From the NCBI GenBank assembly GCA_039105265.1, contig JAPFFF010000034.1, positions 930,001 through 994,000 of the forward strand: a stretch of DNA of 64,000 nucleotides, in the 5' to 3' direction. Under the pieces are notes generated by a model that did not search any database, was not told the DNA's origin, and was given only the letters and a program-made list of their open reading frames with translations. A program made the translations under genes and the position numbers. This document shows positions 18,638-26,968 of the stretch, piece by piece. Numbering within the stretch: the first letter of the stretch is position 1; each line of letters opens with the position of its first letter. The DNA is from Tritrichomonas musculus (Eukaryota; Parabasalia; Tritrichomonadida; Tritrichomonadidae).

Positions 18638-20674
18638 ATGTCTAACAGCGACAACAGCAACAGCAACAACAACAACAGCAACACTCAGCAAAAGAAACCT
18701 GAAGTTGAAGAAATAACAAAAATGCAATACCTGCACGAAATTGCAAAAGCCGAAGCAGAAGCTAAAGAAGAAGAAAAAGAAATTGATTTGACTCATATAA
18801 AATTTCACCCATACAATCATTTACCAGCAAAACTCTACCACAAACAAATACAAGAATTTAAAGAAAAAGGGATAAAAACACCAAAAGAGCAACTCAACTG
18901 GCTAAATGCAAATAAGTTATGGAATTCTTTAGATCAAGATCAAAAGTGTCTCCTTGCCGCACATTTATTAGGAGACGAATTATTTGCAGAAGGCGATAAA
19001 CAAGCATTACATTTGTTCATCGACGACGATAAACCAAATGATGACACAATTACAATTCAGTGCGCTACTTGGTGGGATGATTTGGAAAAAAAATTAGCAG
19101 ATCTCAAAAAGCCAAAAATGGCAAAACACATCCAAAAGAAATTCGATTACAGACAAAATAATAGAGATGGCTTGCCATTCGATGTAATAAAGTTTTCATT
19201 GTATCAATATTTAGACCAATATCGTTCAGAGTACACAAACAATAAAGCACTTTTAGGGGAATTAACACCAGAAGATCCAAAAAATATTGATGAAATGAAT
19301 GAAATCATTGAAGCAGACCATCCAGAATTATCAAAAGAGCAACAAAACGCAATTTCAGAATTAACAATTGCGTATAGAAAAATTTATCCTTTGTCAACAT
19401 TCGCTGATGCATATGCACATGCACGTGAAAAAATTGTTACAGTTATGGAAGAGCACAAATACCTCGAACATGTCCCACCTTTGATTGAATTGCTCACGGA
19501 AGAAGAAAATGTAAAATATGCACAAAAAATGGAAGAAGAGCGTCAGGAAGAAGAAAATGCAAAAGAGTATCTCATTTCATCAACAGCAGACATATTACAA
19601 AGAATAAATCCAGAAATGTCAAGAAAAGAGGCAATGGCCGATGCAGATAGCAGATTGTTTCACAAAATGTTTGATGACAAAAAGACAGCAAGAGAAATCT
19701 TCTCAAAGGAATTATTGAGCAGTGAAGAATTGAAAAAATGGGAATCATCAACCAAGGAAATTCAATCAATTATAGAAATCCAAGAAGATTCTGATGATGT
19801 TGATAAAGATGTTGACGATGTTCTCGAAATCTTAAACAAATTGCCTGAAAAAGATGAAAAGGATCAACCAAAATCTGAAAAAGATGAAAAGGATCAACCA
19901 AAACCTGAAAAAGATGAAAAGGATCTCACCGCACCTGAAAAAGATAACGAAGACGAAAGCGAAAAAAATCTCATCTTTACCACCAGCAGAAAATTTCAAA
20001 AACTATATCTCGAAAAGACCAATCAAGAAATTAATGATGAAGTTCAAAAAAGATTGAATACCAAAATGAAAGGAAATCGAAAAGCATCAAGAATTTTCCC
20101 TGATGAGTTACTCAATGATGATGAAAAAGAAAGATGGTCAACAATTGAAGACAACTATACTCATCAATTCGATGAAAAAATTTCCAAAGAAGTAACTACA
20201 AATGTCCTTTTTGATTTACAGACGGAGAACGACTCACTAGTATTGCCACCACCAGGAATGAGCAAAGAAGACTGGGCAAGAATGAATGCCGATCCTAACA
20301 AATTAAAAGCAGATATTTATAAAAAATTACAAGACCTCCCACCACCACCACAACTTCCACCTCCACCAGAAAATTGGCAAGTCTTACCTCAAACTCACAT
20401 ATGGGGAAATATACAAGAATTCACATCCGATCAAAAATCTCAAAAGGAAATTCAGCTAAGAAATGAATTGTTCGAATTCTTCAAAAAGCGATACAATGGG
20501 AACGAGGATTTGGCAAATGAAGTCGTTCACGCAAGAATTGCTGAATTTCAAAAGAAAACACCAAACGTATCCTGGTTCAAATTCCACATTGACAATTTCC
20601 TCACCGCAGTTGAACGTCAAGATCTACACACTGAACCAGTTCCACCTAACGTTCAAGAAGTTGACGAAAAATAA
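18638..20674 (+). CDS. Large charged element protein with internal repeats
   Basis: 678 residues from ATG 18638 (MSNSDNSNSN), directly below the promoter-like block; the 37 codons read upstream lack support. The N-terminus is Ser/Asn-rich. The middle holds a duplicated region of about 60 residues, AREIFSKELLSSEELKKW in one copy and ASRIFPDELLNDDEKERW in the other. They flank a tandem charged linker of about 12 residues per unit (KDEKDQPKxE, three to four copies at about 19850-19940). A proline run (LPPPPQLPPPPENW) precedes a final helical part. No catalytic domain is recognised. It may be an early DNA- or protein-binding scaffold; function unknown. Confidence 0.75.
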   Translation: MSNSDNSNSNNNNSNTQQKKPEVEEITKMQYLHEIAKAEAEAKEEEKEIDLTHIKFHPYNHLPAKLYHKQIQEFKEKGIKTPKEQLNWLNANKLWNSLDQDQKCLLAAHLLGDELFAEGDKQALHLFIDDDKPNDDTITIQCATWWDDLEKKLADLKKPKMAKHIQKKFDYRQNNRDGLPFDVIKFSLYQYLDQYRSEYTNNKALLGELTPEDPKNIDEMNEIIEADHPELSKEQQNAISELTIAYRKIYPLSTFADAYAHAREKIVTVMEEHKYLEHVPPLIELLTEEENVKYAQKMEEERQEEENAKEYLISSTADILQRINPEMSRKEAMADADSRLFHKMFDDKKTAREIFSKELLSSEELKKWESSTKEIQSIIEIQEDSDDVDKDVDDVLEILNKLPEKDEKDQPKSEKDEKDQPKPEKDEKDLTAPEKDNEDESEKNLIFTTSRKFQKLYLEKTNQEINDEVQKRLNTKMKGNRKASRIFPDELLNDDEKERWSTIEDNYTHQFDEKISKEVTTNVLFDLQTENDSLVLPPPGMSKEDWARMNADPNKLKADIYKKLQDLPPPPQLPPPPENWQVLPQTHIWGNIQEFTSDQKSQKEIQLRNELFEFFKKRYNGNEDLANEVVHARIAEFQKKTPNVSWFKFHIDNFLTAVERQDLHTEPVPPNVQEVDEK

Positions 20675-20767
20675 AAATTCCGATTATTGAGAGGTCGGTA
20701 TAAAAATTACTCTCAACAAGATTTAGGTTTCTAATAAACCTTTAATTTAAAAAAATTAACTTTTTAT
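20675..20767. other. Convergent gene ends with a small hairpin
   Basis: AGGTTT (20725-20730) and AAACCT (20736-20741) form a short stem followed by A/T runs. It is a possible 3' end signal for the two convergent genes. Confidence 0.35.
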
Positions 20768-21163
20768 TTATTTATCTTCTTTTGCTTTTTCTTTTGCTAT
20801 TTCTTTTGCTTTTTCTTTTGATATAGGAACATAATATCCTTGATCGTAACCAATCATCATTCCGGGTGACAAAAATTGTTGAATGAATTCGATATGAGTA
20901 TCAAACCATTTAATCAAACAATCTTTTTTCCGTTGTTCTTCACGTGAGAAACCAGGGATGATGATTTTTAAGTTATGTTGCATTAATTGTCTCATAACAT
21001 GAGCAACAGAAAGCAATTTTTCGATTGAAACATTTTCACCATATCTCTTTTTGAGTACTTTCCAAGCTTCTGTCTTTTTAATATTTCTCATGTCTTTTGC
21101 AGACATAGCTGGAATATCATCTTTAATTTCATTTTGTTCAGGTACACTTGGTTTGTCAGACAT
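20768..21163 (-). CDS. Small element protein, unknown
   Basis: 131 residues from the ATG at 21163. The core reads as an alpha-helical domain (WKVLKKRYGENVSIEKLL, then VMRQLMQHNLKIIIPGF, then a DCLIKWFDTHIEFIQQFL helix) and ends in a lysine/glutamate repeat (KEKAKEIAKEKAKEDK). No family recognised. Its leader carries AAAAAGTTCATTTTTATAA, the same motif used by the membrane-protein genes near 27 kb. It is divergent from the gene at 21252. Confidence 0.7.
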   Translation of the reverse strand: MSDKPSVPEQNEIKDDIPAMSAKDMRNIKKTEAWKVLKKRYGENVSIEKLLSVAHVMRQLMQHNLKIIIPGFSREEQRKKDCLIKWFDTHIEFIQQFLSPGMMIGYDQGYYVPISKEKAKEIAKEKAKEDK

Positions 21164-21182
21164 TTATAAAAATGAACTTTTT
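21164..21182 (-). promoter_or_regulatory. AAAAAGTTCATTTTT initiator-like motif
   Basis: On the minus strand AAAAAGTTCATTTTTATAA abuts the ATG at 21163. The same string occurs at 26864, 26944 and 27421 on the plus strand before or near other genes of this element. Confidence 0.6.
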
Positions 21183-21190
21183 CACTAGGC

Positions 21191-21251
21191 GACCGTTAAC
21201 CAAAAAATCTAATTTTTTCTCGTGAGGTCATCACATCATTTTTATACAAGC
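21191..21251 (+). promoter_or_regulatory. Promoter-like block, second copy
   Basis: GACCGTTAACCAAAAAATCTAATTTTTTCTCGT followed by TCATCACATCATTTTTATAC precedes the ATG at 21252. It is nearly the same block as at 18582-18637. Confidence 0.65.
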
Positions 21252-21530
21252 ATGGAAGCCCGTACGATCCAACACTTACTTGAAGTTGTCGAAGCTCTTG
21301 ATAGTGTTCATGAATGGAGAACTATTTCTGATGATCTTGATGAAAGAGAAAAAATGGCATATATGCTCCAAGAAGCTGCAACCAATATGAATCACATCGA
21401 TGATGTTCGTGTGATAATGAATGATGGAGATAGCTCAAATGAAGAAAAAGCTAACGAACTTGAATGCTTCTTCATTGAAGAATTAAAGACAGGTTTGAAA
21501 AATCTCAAACGCTGGAACGAAAGGAAATAA
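21252..21530 (+). CDS. Small element protein, unknown
   Basis: 92 residues from the ATG at 21252 (MEARTIQHLLEVVEALDS); ten upstream codons belong to the promoter-like block. Entirely helical and acidic, with heptad-like spacing (ISDDLDEREKMAYMLQEA, FFIEELKTGLKNLKRW). No known family. It shares its promoter block with the large protein at 18638, so the two are probably expressed together. Confidence 0.65.
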   Translation: MEARTIQHLLEVVEALDSVHEWRTISDDLDEREKMAYMLQEAATNMNHIDDVRVIMNDGDSSNEEKANELECFFIEELKTGLKNLKRWNERK

Positions 21531-21918
21531 TTAATTAAATAAACAATTCAATTTACTGCATTTTTTGACACTCTTTTTATTTTTTGCATTTTTTGACAAT
21601 TCATTTTTAAGATTTCTAATTGTGATATTTGAATTCTACGTCCTTGAAAACCTTAAAAATATTAAAATCTTTGAAAAAGGTCCATTATTTTCCAAGATAT
21701 ATGTATTTCAAATTTTAAAAAATTCAATGGATGAAAAATTGAATATGGGGGTAAACAATTTGTCTCAAAAATATCTTGATAATTATTGAACCTTTTAGGA
21801 ATATTTTAATAAATATAATCTTTATTATTAAAAATATAAATAATATTATAATATAAAGGGAAAATTTTAAAATGCATAATCTGACACCCCTTTTATTTTT
21901 ATTGCATTTTCTGACAAT
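21531..21918. other. Gap with two copies of a T-rich TTTTGACA repeat
   Basis: TGCATTTTTTGACACTCTTTTT and TGCATTTTTTGACAATTCA (21557-21603) recur as TGCATAATCTGACACCCCTTTT and TGCATTTTCTGACAATTCA (21873-21921), the second reaching the stop of the integrase gene. No gene fits between them; the frame at 21565-21789 looks like chance. The boxes resemble the TTTTGACA promoter element used elsewhere in the element. Confidence 0.6.
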
Positions 21919-23307
21919 TCAAATAGGATCTAATCTATAACGAGGTAATATTTGAGTATTTCCTTTAAGATCTTGTATTAAATATTTACCATTTTGAAAA
22001 CCTTTTACAAAAAATCTACCAGGTTGAGTTATTGATCGTCTTTTTTTAAGAGTGTCTTTATTATTATATACAATTACTTCTTGGTTTTCTTTTAAATTAT
22101 AACCTTTTTGAGCAGAAACATTATAATTAGCTTGAGAAATACGTCTACAAATAAAAGTATATAAATCAGAATTATTTTGCATTTGACTAGGAGAAACATT
22201 CATACCTGCATATTTTGACAAAGTTAAGTGTGGGGCATTATTATATTGAACAACTAATTCTTTTAATATTTCAGGGGAGATTTCTCGTTGAACTTCAAAA
22301 GCCATATCTCTCAAAGTTCTAATAATTCTATCAACTATACCTAATGAAGAATGTAATGGGCTAGTTGTTTGTTTTTCACCTGGTTTTCGTAAAAATGATG
22401 GATAATGATAATCATCCATTCTATCAACAGGTTCCCATTTAATTCCATTTGAGTTTAAAAAATTTATTGTTTCTTCAGAACAAAAACCTTTTTCACCATC
22501 TCCGGTCAATATTTTAGGTTTCATTCCTTGTTGAAATAAAGTATTTAAAGCTTTTGTTATTGAAATAGATGTTTTTTGTCCAGCAGTCATAATTTTATTT
22601 ATATCACCAAAACATTCTCTACCTAAAGGAATTGCATATAAATATCGACTATTGGCTTCTATACAAATTAAGTACCCAACATTTTTTTCAAACATAATAT
22701 CAATTAAATAAGTACCAGGTTCACATAATTTATGTAAATAATATTTTTTATTCTTATTAGTTGGAAATTGTTTCTTTTGAACATAATCATCTTCAGAAAC
22801 AAAATTTGGCTCAATAACTTTTTCAAATTGTTTTAATAGTACATGTCTTTTATTTTTATTTCTAAATGCAATATCAGGTACATTTGTTTTACCTTTGAAT
22901 TCAACTATCATTCCTGGTTGTTCCATAATTTTTGTAATATAATATTCATACCATTCTTCCATAGTATATTTATCTTTACCTTTTTTCCATCCAGAGGTCA
23001 ATTTTTCAAATTCAGGAAAAGTACGAATATTTTCATTATGTAAATTATTAATTACATGGTTCTCAATTTTTTCTTCGAAACTTAATTCATCATCTAGAAT
23101 TTTTTCATCTGTGATTACAGGTAATGATTCAGATAATACTTTTCGAAATTCTGAATAAGCATTATAAATTTGTTCAAATTCATCATCAGTTACAAAATCT
23201 TTTTGATATCCTTTATAATTTCTAGCTTCATTTGGCATTATTAATTTCTTTTGATAAGCTTTCTTTTCTAAATAATTCATTAATTTTTCACCTTCTGACG
23301 ATAACAT
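21919..23307 (-). CDS. Polinton integrase (retroviral-type, rve)
   Basis: 462 residues. A helical N-terminal part (about 1-185) precedes an RNase-H-fold integrase core (about 190-365), recognisable from YLIDIMFEKNVGYLICIEA, KILTGDGEKGFCSEETINFL and the HSSLGIVDRIIRTLRD helix. A small beta-rich C-terminal module (about 400-460: EVIVYNNKD, GRFFVKGFQNGKYLI) follows, as in other Polinton and LTR-type integrases. It would join the element's ends to host DNA in the nucleus. It faces the left end, with the helicase gene the only other large minus-strand gene of the left block. Confidence 0.88.
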   Translation of the reverse strand: MLSSEGEKLMNYLEKKAYQKKLIMPNEARNYKGYQKDFVTDDEFEQIYNAYSEFRKVLSESLPVITDEKILDDELSFEEKIENHVINNLHNENIRTFPEFEKLTSGWKKGKDKYTMEEWYEYYITKIMEQPGMIVEFKGKTNVPDIAFRNKNKRHVLLKQFEKVIEPNFVSEDDYVQKKQFPTNKNKKYYLHKLCEPGTYLIDIMFEKNVGYLICIEANSRYLYAIPLGRECFGDINKIMTAGQKTSISITKALNTLFQQGMKPKILTGDGEKGFCSEETINFLNSNGIKWEPVDRMDDYHYPSFLRKPGEKQTTSPLHSSLGIVDRIIRTLRDMAFEVQREISPEILKELVVQYNNAPHLTLSKYAGMNVSPSQMQNNSDLYTFICRRISQANYNVSAQKGYNLKENQEVIVYNNKDTLKKRRSITQPGRFFVKGFQNGKYLIQDLKGNTQILPRYRLDPI

Positions 23308-23325
23308 TTAAATTTCAATAAAGAG

Positions 23326-23345
23326 CGGTTTTGACAGACCATAAT
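23326..23345 (+). promoter_or_regulatory. CGGTTTTGACA box
   Basis: CGGTTTTGACAGACCATAAT lies 22 bases before the ATG at 23368. It is one of about nine copies in the left block. Confidence 0.65.
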
Positions 23346-23367
23346 GTTATTTGTTTTCTTGATAATG

Positions 23368-23667
23368 TCAGAAAGTGCACTTGTCTCTAAACAATTGGAA
23401 ATAAAATTGAAAATGGTACTGAAACAAAAAGAAGATAATAATAATGAATTCAAAAAGTTTTGGGATGAAGTTCGTGAAAGAGAAGAAAGAGAAAAAAGAG
23501 AAACATCTGAATCAATGAGAGAAGGGTATGAAAGTGATAAAGTTTATCCAACAAAAGACCAAATCAAAAAGAAAGATGATGAATTTCGATTGGAAGCTGA
23601 AATAATTAACTTGGAAATACAAATCTTGAAAAAGAAAATTGCTGAAGCAAGAATTAACGAACTTTAA
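23368..23667 (+). CDS. Small coiled-coil element protein
   Basis: 99 residues from the ATG at 23368 (MSESALVSKQLEIKLKMV). The frame also opens at 23344, inside the promoter-like region, which I consider less likely. Two long charged helices (KEDNNNEFKKFWDEVRERE, then DEFRLEAEIINLEIQILKKK) with heptad spacing indicate a coiled coil. It is the first of three small coiled-coil genes in a row, all with CGGTTTTGACA-type leaders. Confidence 0.65.
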   Translation, partial: SESALVSKQLEIKLKMVLKQKEDNNNEFKKFWDEVREREEREKRETSESMREGYESDKVYPTKDQIKKKDDEFRLEAEIINLEIQILKKKIAEARINEL

Positions 23668-23676
23668 ATAAAAAAG

Positions 23677-23705
23677 CAGTTTTGACATTTCACTTTTATT
23701 TTTGT
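23677..23705 (+). promoter_or_regulatory. CAGTTTTGACA box with initiator
   Basis: CAGTTTTGACATTTCACTTT lies directly upstream of the ATG at 23710. Part of the TTTTGACA series; TTCACTTTTA fits the host initiator. Confidence 0.7.
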
Positions 23706-23709
23706 TTTC

Positions 23710-24120
23710 ATGTCTGCGATTGAAATACCTATCAAAGAATTGGAAGAAAAATTGGAGAGTCTTCGAAAAGAAAAATTGGAAACATGCAAGCAAATATGGA
23801 AAATTCAAACGAAGGCTCCATCTTACACAGATGAGGATGCAATTATTAATTATGATGAATCCAAATTGTCTCAGGAAGACCAAGAAGAATTGGACCGATT
23901 ACGAAGAGAAAAAGAAAAACTCTGGAATCAAATAGAAGCAATGAATAGTTTCATTTCCGATATCAAAAGAAGCGAACAAATGCGAGTTAATTGTCAAAAA
24001 GCCTTCGAAATTGGGGAAAAAATTGGCAGACTGGAATCAAAATATCCAGCTTTGACTCCCGAAGAACGACAAGAATATGACCAATTACTAAATGAATTTC
24101 AAGAACTTTTAAAATCTTAA
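23710..24120 (+). CDS. Coiled-coil element protein
   Basis: 136 residues, nearly all heptad-like charged helix (IPIKELEEKLESLRKEKLET, EELDRLRREKEKLWNQIEAM, EIGEKIGRLESKYPALTPEE), so likely an elongated oligomer. It shares style and leader with the 65-residue gene that follows, suggesting local gene duplication (the leaders are almost identical over about 35 bases). Function unknown. Confidence 0.7.
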   Translation: MSAIEIPIKELEEKLESLRKEKLETCKQIWKIQTKAPSYTDEDAIINYDESKLSQEDQEELDRLRREKEKLWNQIEAMNSFISDIKRSEQMRVNCQKAFEIGEKIGRLESKYPALTPEERQEYDQLLNEFQELLKS

Positions 24121-24128
24121 ATAAAAAG

Positions 24129-24155
24129 CAGTTTTGACACTTCACTTTTATTTTT
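24129..24155 (+). promoter_or_regulatory. CAGTTTTGACA box with initiator
   Basis: CAGTTTTGACACTTCACTTT, nearly identical to the copy at 23677, lies just upstream of the ATG at 24162. Confidence 0.7.
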
Positions 24156-24161
24156 GTTTTC

Positions 24162-24359
24162 ATGTCTAAATTGGAAGAAGCTTACGAGAAATGGGATATC
24201 TTAGATGAACAAATAAATGACATCGAAAAAAAGGCAGGGATTATTGGTAATCAAAGGGTTTATGATGATAAAGATTTTAGAAAATTAATGGATTTACGAA
24301 GAGAAAGAGACAAAGTAGAAAAAGAAATTGAACTTTTAAGAAAAGAATTAATTAAATAA
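24162..24359 (+). CDS. 65-residue coiled-coil element protein
   Basis: A short helical protein (EEAYEKWDILDEQINDIEKK, LRRERDKVEKEIELLRKELI). It resembles the C-terminal half of its upstream neighbour in layout. It ends three bases before the convergent helicase gene. Confidence 0.65.
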   Translation: MSKLEEAYEKWDILDEQINDIEKKAGIIGNQRVYDDKDFRKLMDLRRERDKVEKEIELLRKELIK

Positions 24360-24362
24360 AAG

Positions 24363-26066
24363 TTACCTTAATCTATATTTCTTATCATTATTATTGAATG
24401 AGCAGTATTGTAAAATTGTTTGATTAAAATCTTGATGAGTTTTGAGTCTGAAATTTTTTACTCTTGCCCATTTTTTATATTCAGTCCAGGCATCAAAAGC
24501 TACATAACCATTTCTGAATTTTTGAAAGTTTTCCTCAATAAATAATTTTTCAGGAGATTTTGAAAAGTTCATTAAATTCATTCTTGCCTCAGTTGTAGGA
24601 AATTGTGCTGGATAGAAATTTGATAAATCAACAGTCAAGAAAAAAGTAATTAAATTGTTTTTGAAATCTTGTGTCTTAATAAGATTACGTAAAGGTTCAA
24701 AATAGTCTTGACCTTTCATTGGATAACAATTTGTAACAACAAATCTTCTATCGTCTTCATCAATTCGAATAGGAGCAGGATTGTTTGTTAAGAAGATGAA
24801 ATTGGCAACATTTTCTTTAGATTCAGGATTTCTATGTTTTCCTTCAATAGGAGCGAATCTTTCTGTGATTAACGTTTTTAATCTTTCATGTTGTTTAAGA
24901 TATTTTCGATCGTTTTTATTATGATTTTCCTTTTCTGAACATACCAATAATTTTTTGTTTAAGATTTGGAAATTAAAATTGCTTGTAATATTATCAAAGT
25001 TTGCATTTGGATCAGAATATTCACCTAATAATAAACAAAGAGTGTCCGTAAATGTATTTTTCCCACAACCCGGTTTACCAATAATAACTAATGCAGTACC
25101 TGTTTTACCATCTGGATGTTGAAAAATAAATGAAATCCATTTAATGATATAATCATATAATTCTTGGTCAGAATTTGCAATAACTCTAAAAATATGATCC
25201 AAATATGGTTGAATCACATTTTGTGTACAAAGAATTAATCTTGAATAAGGATACCAATGAAAATATGAAAAAATGTTTGGATCTTCGGAATAGAATTTCA
25301 TTGATTCATAAGTAATGAAATCCAAATTCTTCCCAAAGGAAACAACATCAAATGCAGTAATTGCTTTCTTTGTATTTTTACCAACTTTTGAACACCCTAA
25401 TTTAATATTTTTCAATATTGGTGCAAATTGAGTAGGATTTAACATTTCTAACGTATTTGATTGTTTAATTATGAAGATATTGTCTAGTTGAATATAACAA
25501 CAAACTTTTTTGAAATCAGTAAAGAAATCTCCAACACGAATTCCAGTAGAAGAATATTTTCTTTCATAATTCTTATCTTTAAATGAGATTATTGAACAAT
25601 TTTCACCAAAATCAATTTGAACAAATTGGTTAATTGTATTATTGAAATATTTCTCCCAAATAACATTTCTTTGAGATTCTGAGAGTGCATTCAAAATTGG
25701 GAAGATCCAATGATTTGAAACTTCTGGATGATTTTCTTGACTACCAATTGCTTGAAGATCTTGTTCAGAATTTTCTGGATTAGATAAGTACCAATTTTTC
25801 ACAATATTGTACAAATGGTTTGGATTAAATGGAGAACGAAATATATATTTGATAGAAGTTGTTAAATTTTCAAGTGTTGGTTCAAACAAATTTAACAATC
25901 CAACAACATCATCAGGAAACAATTGAATGAGATTTGTATTTATTTCAAGATCACGATCATGAAACTCTTGACCTTGATATTGAGGAAAGACATTCTCATT
26001 TATATTTTCCATTTGTCTAGCTTCTGGAATTAAGAAATCATCAGAGAGGAGGGTTGGTTGATTCAT
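24363..26066 (-). CDS. SF3/D5-like replicative helicase
   Basis: 567 residues. The C-terminal half is a superfamily 3 ATPase: Walker A GKPGCGKNTFTDTL (about 327-340), a following LNKKLLVCSEKENHNK strand, and the sensor-type NFIFLTNNPAPIRIDEDDRRF segment that is the hallmark of D5-like and parvovirus/virophage helicases. The N-terminal half is less typical; a primase activity cannot be shown. It would unwind the element during protein-primed replication, next to the polymerase. Most Polintons do not carry such a helicase, while virophages and large DNA viruses do. It is divergent from the gene at 26118, with a shared leader. Confidence 0.82.
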   Translation of the reverse strand: MNQPTLLSDDFLIPEARQMENINENVFPQYQGQEFHDRDLEINTNLIQLFPDDVVGLLNLFEPTLENLTTSIKYIFRSPFNPNHLYNIVKNWYLSNPENSEQDLQAIGSQENHPEVSNHWIFPILNALSESQRNVIWEKYFNNTINQFVQIDFGENCSIISFKDKNYERKYSSTGIRVGDFFTDFKKVCCYIQLDNIFIIKQSNTLEMLNPTQFAPILKNIKLGCSKVGKNTKKAITAFDVVSFGKNLDFITYESMKFYSEDPNIFSYFHWYPYSRLILCTQNVIQPYLDHIFRVIANSDQELYDYIIKWISFIFQHPDGKTGTALVIIGKPGCGKNTFTDTLCLLLGEYSDPNANFDNITSNFNFQILNKKLLVCSEKENHNKNDRKYLKQHERLKTLITERFAPIEGKHRNPESKENVANFIFLTNNPAPIRIDEDDRRFVVTNCYPMKGQDYFEPLRNLIKTQDFKNNLITFFLTVDLSNFYPAQFPTTEARMNLMNFSKSPEKLFIEENFQKFRNGYVAFDAWTEYKKWARVKNFRLKTHQDFNQTILQYCSFNNNDKKYRLR

Positions 26067-26072
26067 CGATAC

Positions 26073-26111
26073 AAAAATAAAAGTGAAGTGTCAAAACCGT
26101 TATTCATTTTT
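26073..26111. promoter_or_regulatory. Bidirectional early-type promoter region
   Basis: On the minus strand CGGTTTTGACACTTCACTTT (complement of 26080-26099) points to the helicase gene; on the plus strand TTCATTTTTTAATTA points to the ATG at 26118. The two genes start 51 bases apart. Confidence 0.65.
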
Positions 26112-26117
26112 TAATTA

Positions 26118-26759
26118 ATGTCAAGTGATAATGAATTACCTCTACACTATTCAACTGGGGGTTCACCTCAATATCAATTATCACCAAACATGCAAAATTT
26201 AAATAATAGTTTTCAAAACTTGGTTGTCAATAATGAAATTGATGAATGGGAAATAGACCGTGATTTTAATGAACCTCAACCAATAAATACATCAACGTCT
26301 CCAAACGAAGAAGAATTTTATGCAGGAATCAATCAAATAGTAGAAGAACATCCAGCAAATCCAAACCGTAATTTTAATGAACCTCAATCAACGTCTCCAA
26401 ATGAAGAAGAATTTTATGCAGGAATCAATCAAATTGTAGAAAAACAATTAGAAGAACATCCAGCAAATCCAAACCGTCATGGAAATCCAAGACCTCCAAA
26501 CCCACAAGATGTATTTGGAAAAAGTTATCATGACCGAGATGATTTTGGGAACTTTTTGAAAACTCTTGATAAAAATAGACAATATCCCTGTGATGAATTG
26601 GTCAATATATATAATGTCTTTTTTCATACAAAAATATCAAAACAAAGTTTTTGTCAATTAAAATCGGTAAGACAATTTTTTAAAGCAAAAAGAAGACGCT
26701 TTTTCGGAATTCGGCAATCATATTATTCTCTTCGGAAAAATCCAAAAGAATGGAGATAA
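26118..26759 (+). CDS. Element protein with internal duplication and basic C-terminus
   Basis: 213 residues. A tandem duplication in the first half repeats NFNEPQ, TSPNEEEFYAGINQIVE and EHPANPNR (about 26265-26355 and 26370-26490). The C-terminal 80 residues are basic and helical (KSYHDRDDFGNFLKTLDK, YNVFFHTKISKQSFCQLK, FFKAKRRRFFGIRQSYY) and could form a helix-turn-helix DNA-binding domain. Divergent from the helicase, so it may act in replication or as a regulator; inference only. Confidence 0.65.
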   Translation: MSSDNELPLHYSTGGSPQYQLSPNMQNLNNSFQNLVVNNEIDEWEIDRDFNEPQPINTSTSPNEEEFYAGINQIVEEHPANPNRNFNEPQSTSPNEEEFYAGINQIVEKQLEEHPANPNRHGNPRPPNPQDVFGKSYHDRDDFGNFLKTLDKNRQYPCDELVNIYNVFFHTKISKQSFCQLKSVRQFFKAKRRRFFGIRQSYYSLRKNPKEWR

Positions 26760-26762
26760 AAT

Positions 26763-26820
26763 TTGGTCTTCCGGTTGGCATCCGGTTGACTTCCGACAGA
26801 CTTCCGGAAGTCTTCCACCA
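26763..26820. repeat. Cluster of CTTCCGG/TTCCGGTTG repeats
   Basis: Within 58 bases the pieces TTCCGG, TCCGG, TTCCG, ACTTCCGGAAGT (a perfect 12-bp palindrome) and TCTTCC follow closely, a locally GC-rich patch in AT-rich DNA. It may be a protein-binding site or an RNA structure in the 3' end of the upstream gene. Confidence 0.65.
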
Positions 26821-26863
26821 GCCACAAAATTTTCACTCACAAAAAGTTTAATAAAAATTTTAA

Positions 26864-26881
26864 TTCAAAAAGTTCATTTTT
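26864..26881 (+). promoter_or_regulatory. AAAAAGTTCATTTTT motif, orphan copy
   Basis: TAATTCAAAAAGTTCATTTT here is repeated exactly about 80 bases downstream, where it serves the gene at 26969. This copy is followed only by a very short frame (ATG at about 26917), so it is probably a duplicated promoter. Confidence 0.5.
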
Positions 26882-26943
26882 TATTTATTTATCTTTCTCA
26901 AAAGGTTTATAAATAAATGACCAAACAAATATTAAAATTTTAA

Positions 26944-26961
26944 TTCAAAAAGTTCATTTTT
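26944..26961 (+). promoter_or_regulatory. AAAAAGTTCATTTTT motif
   Basis: TTCAAAAAGTTCATTTTTAT lies directly upstream of the ATG at 26969. It is the duplicate of the copy at 26864. Confidence 0.6.
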
Positions 26962-26968
26962 ATTTTTG

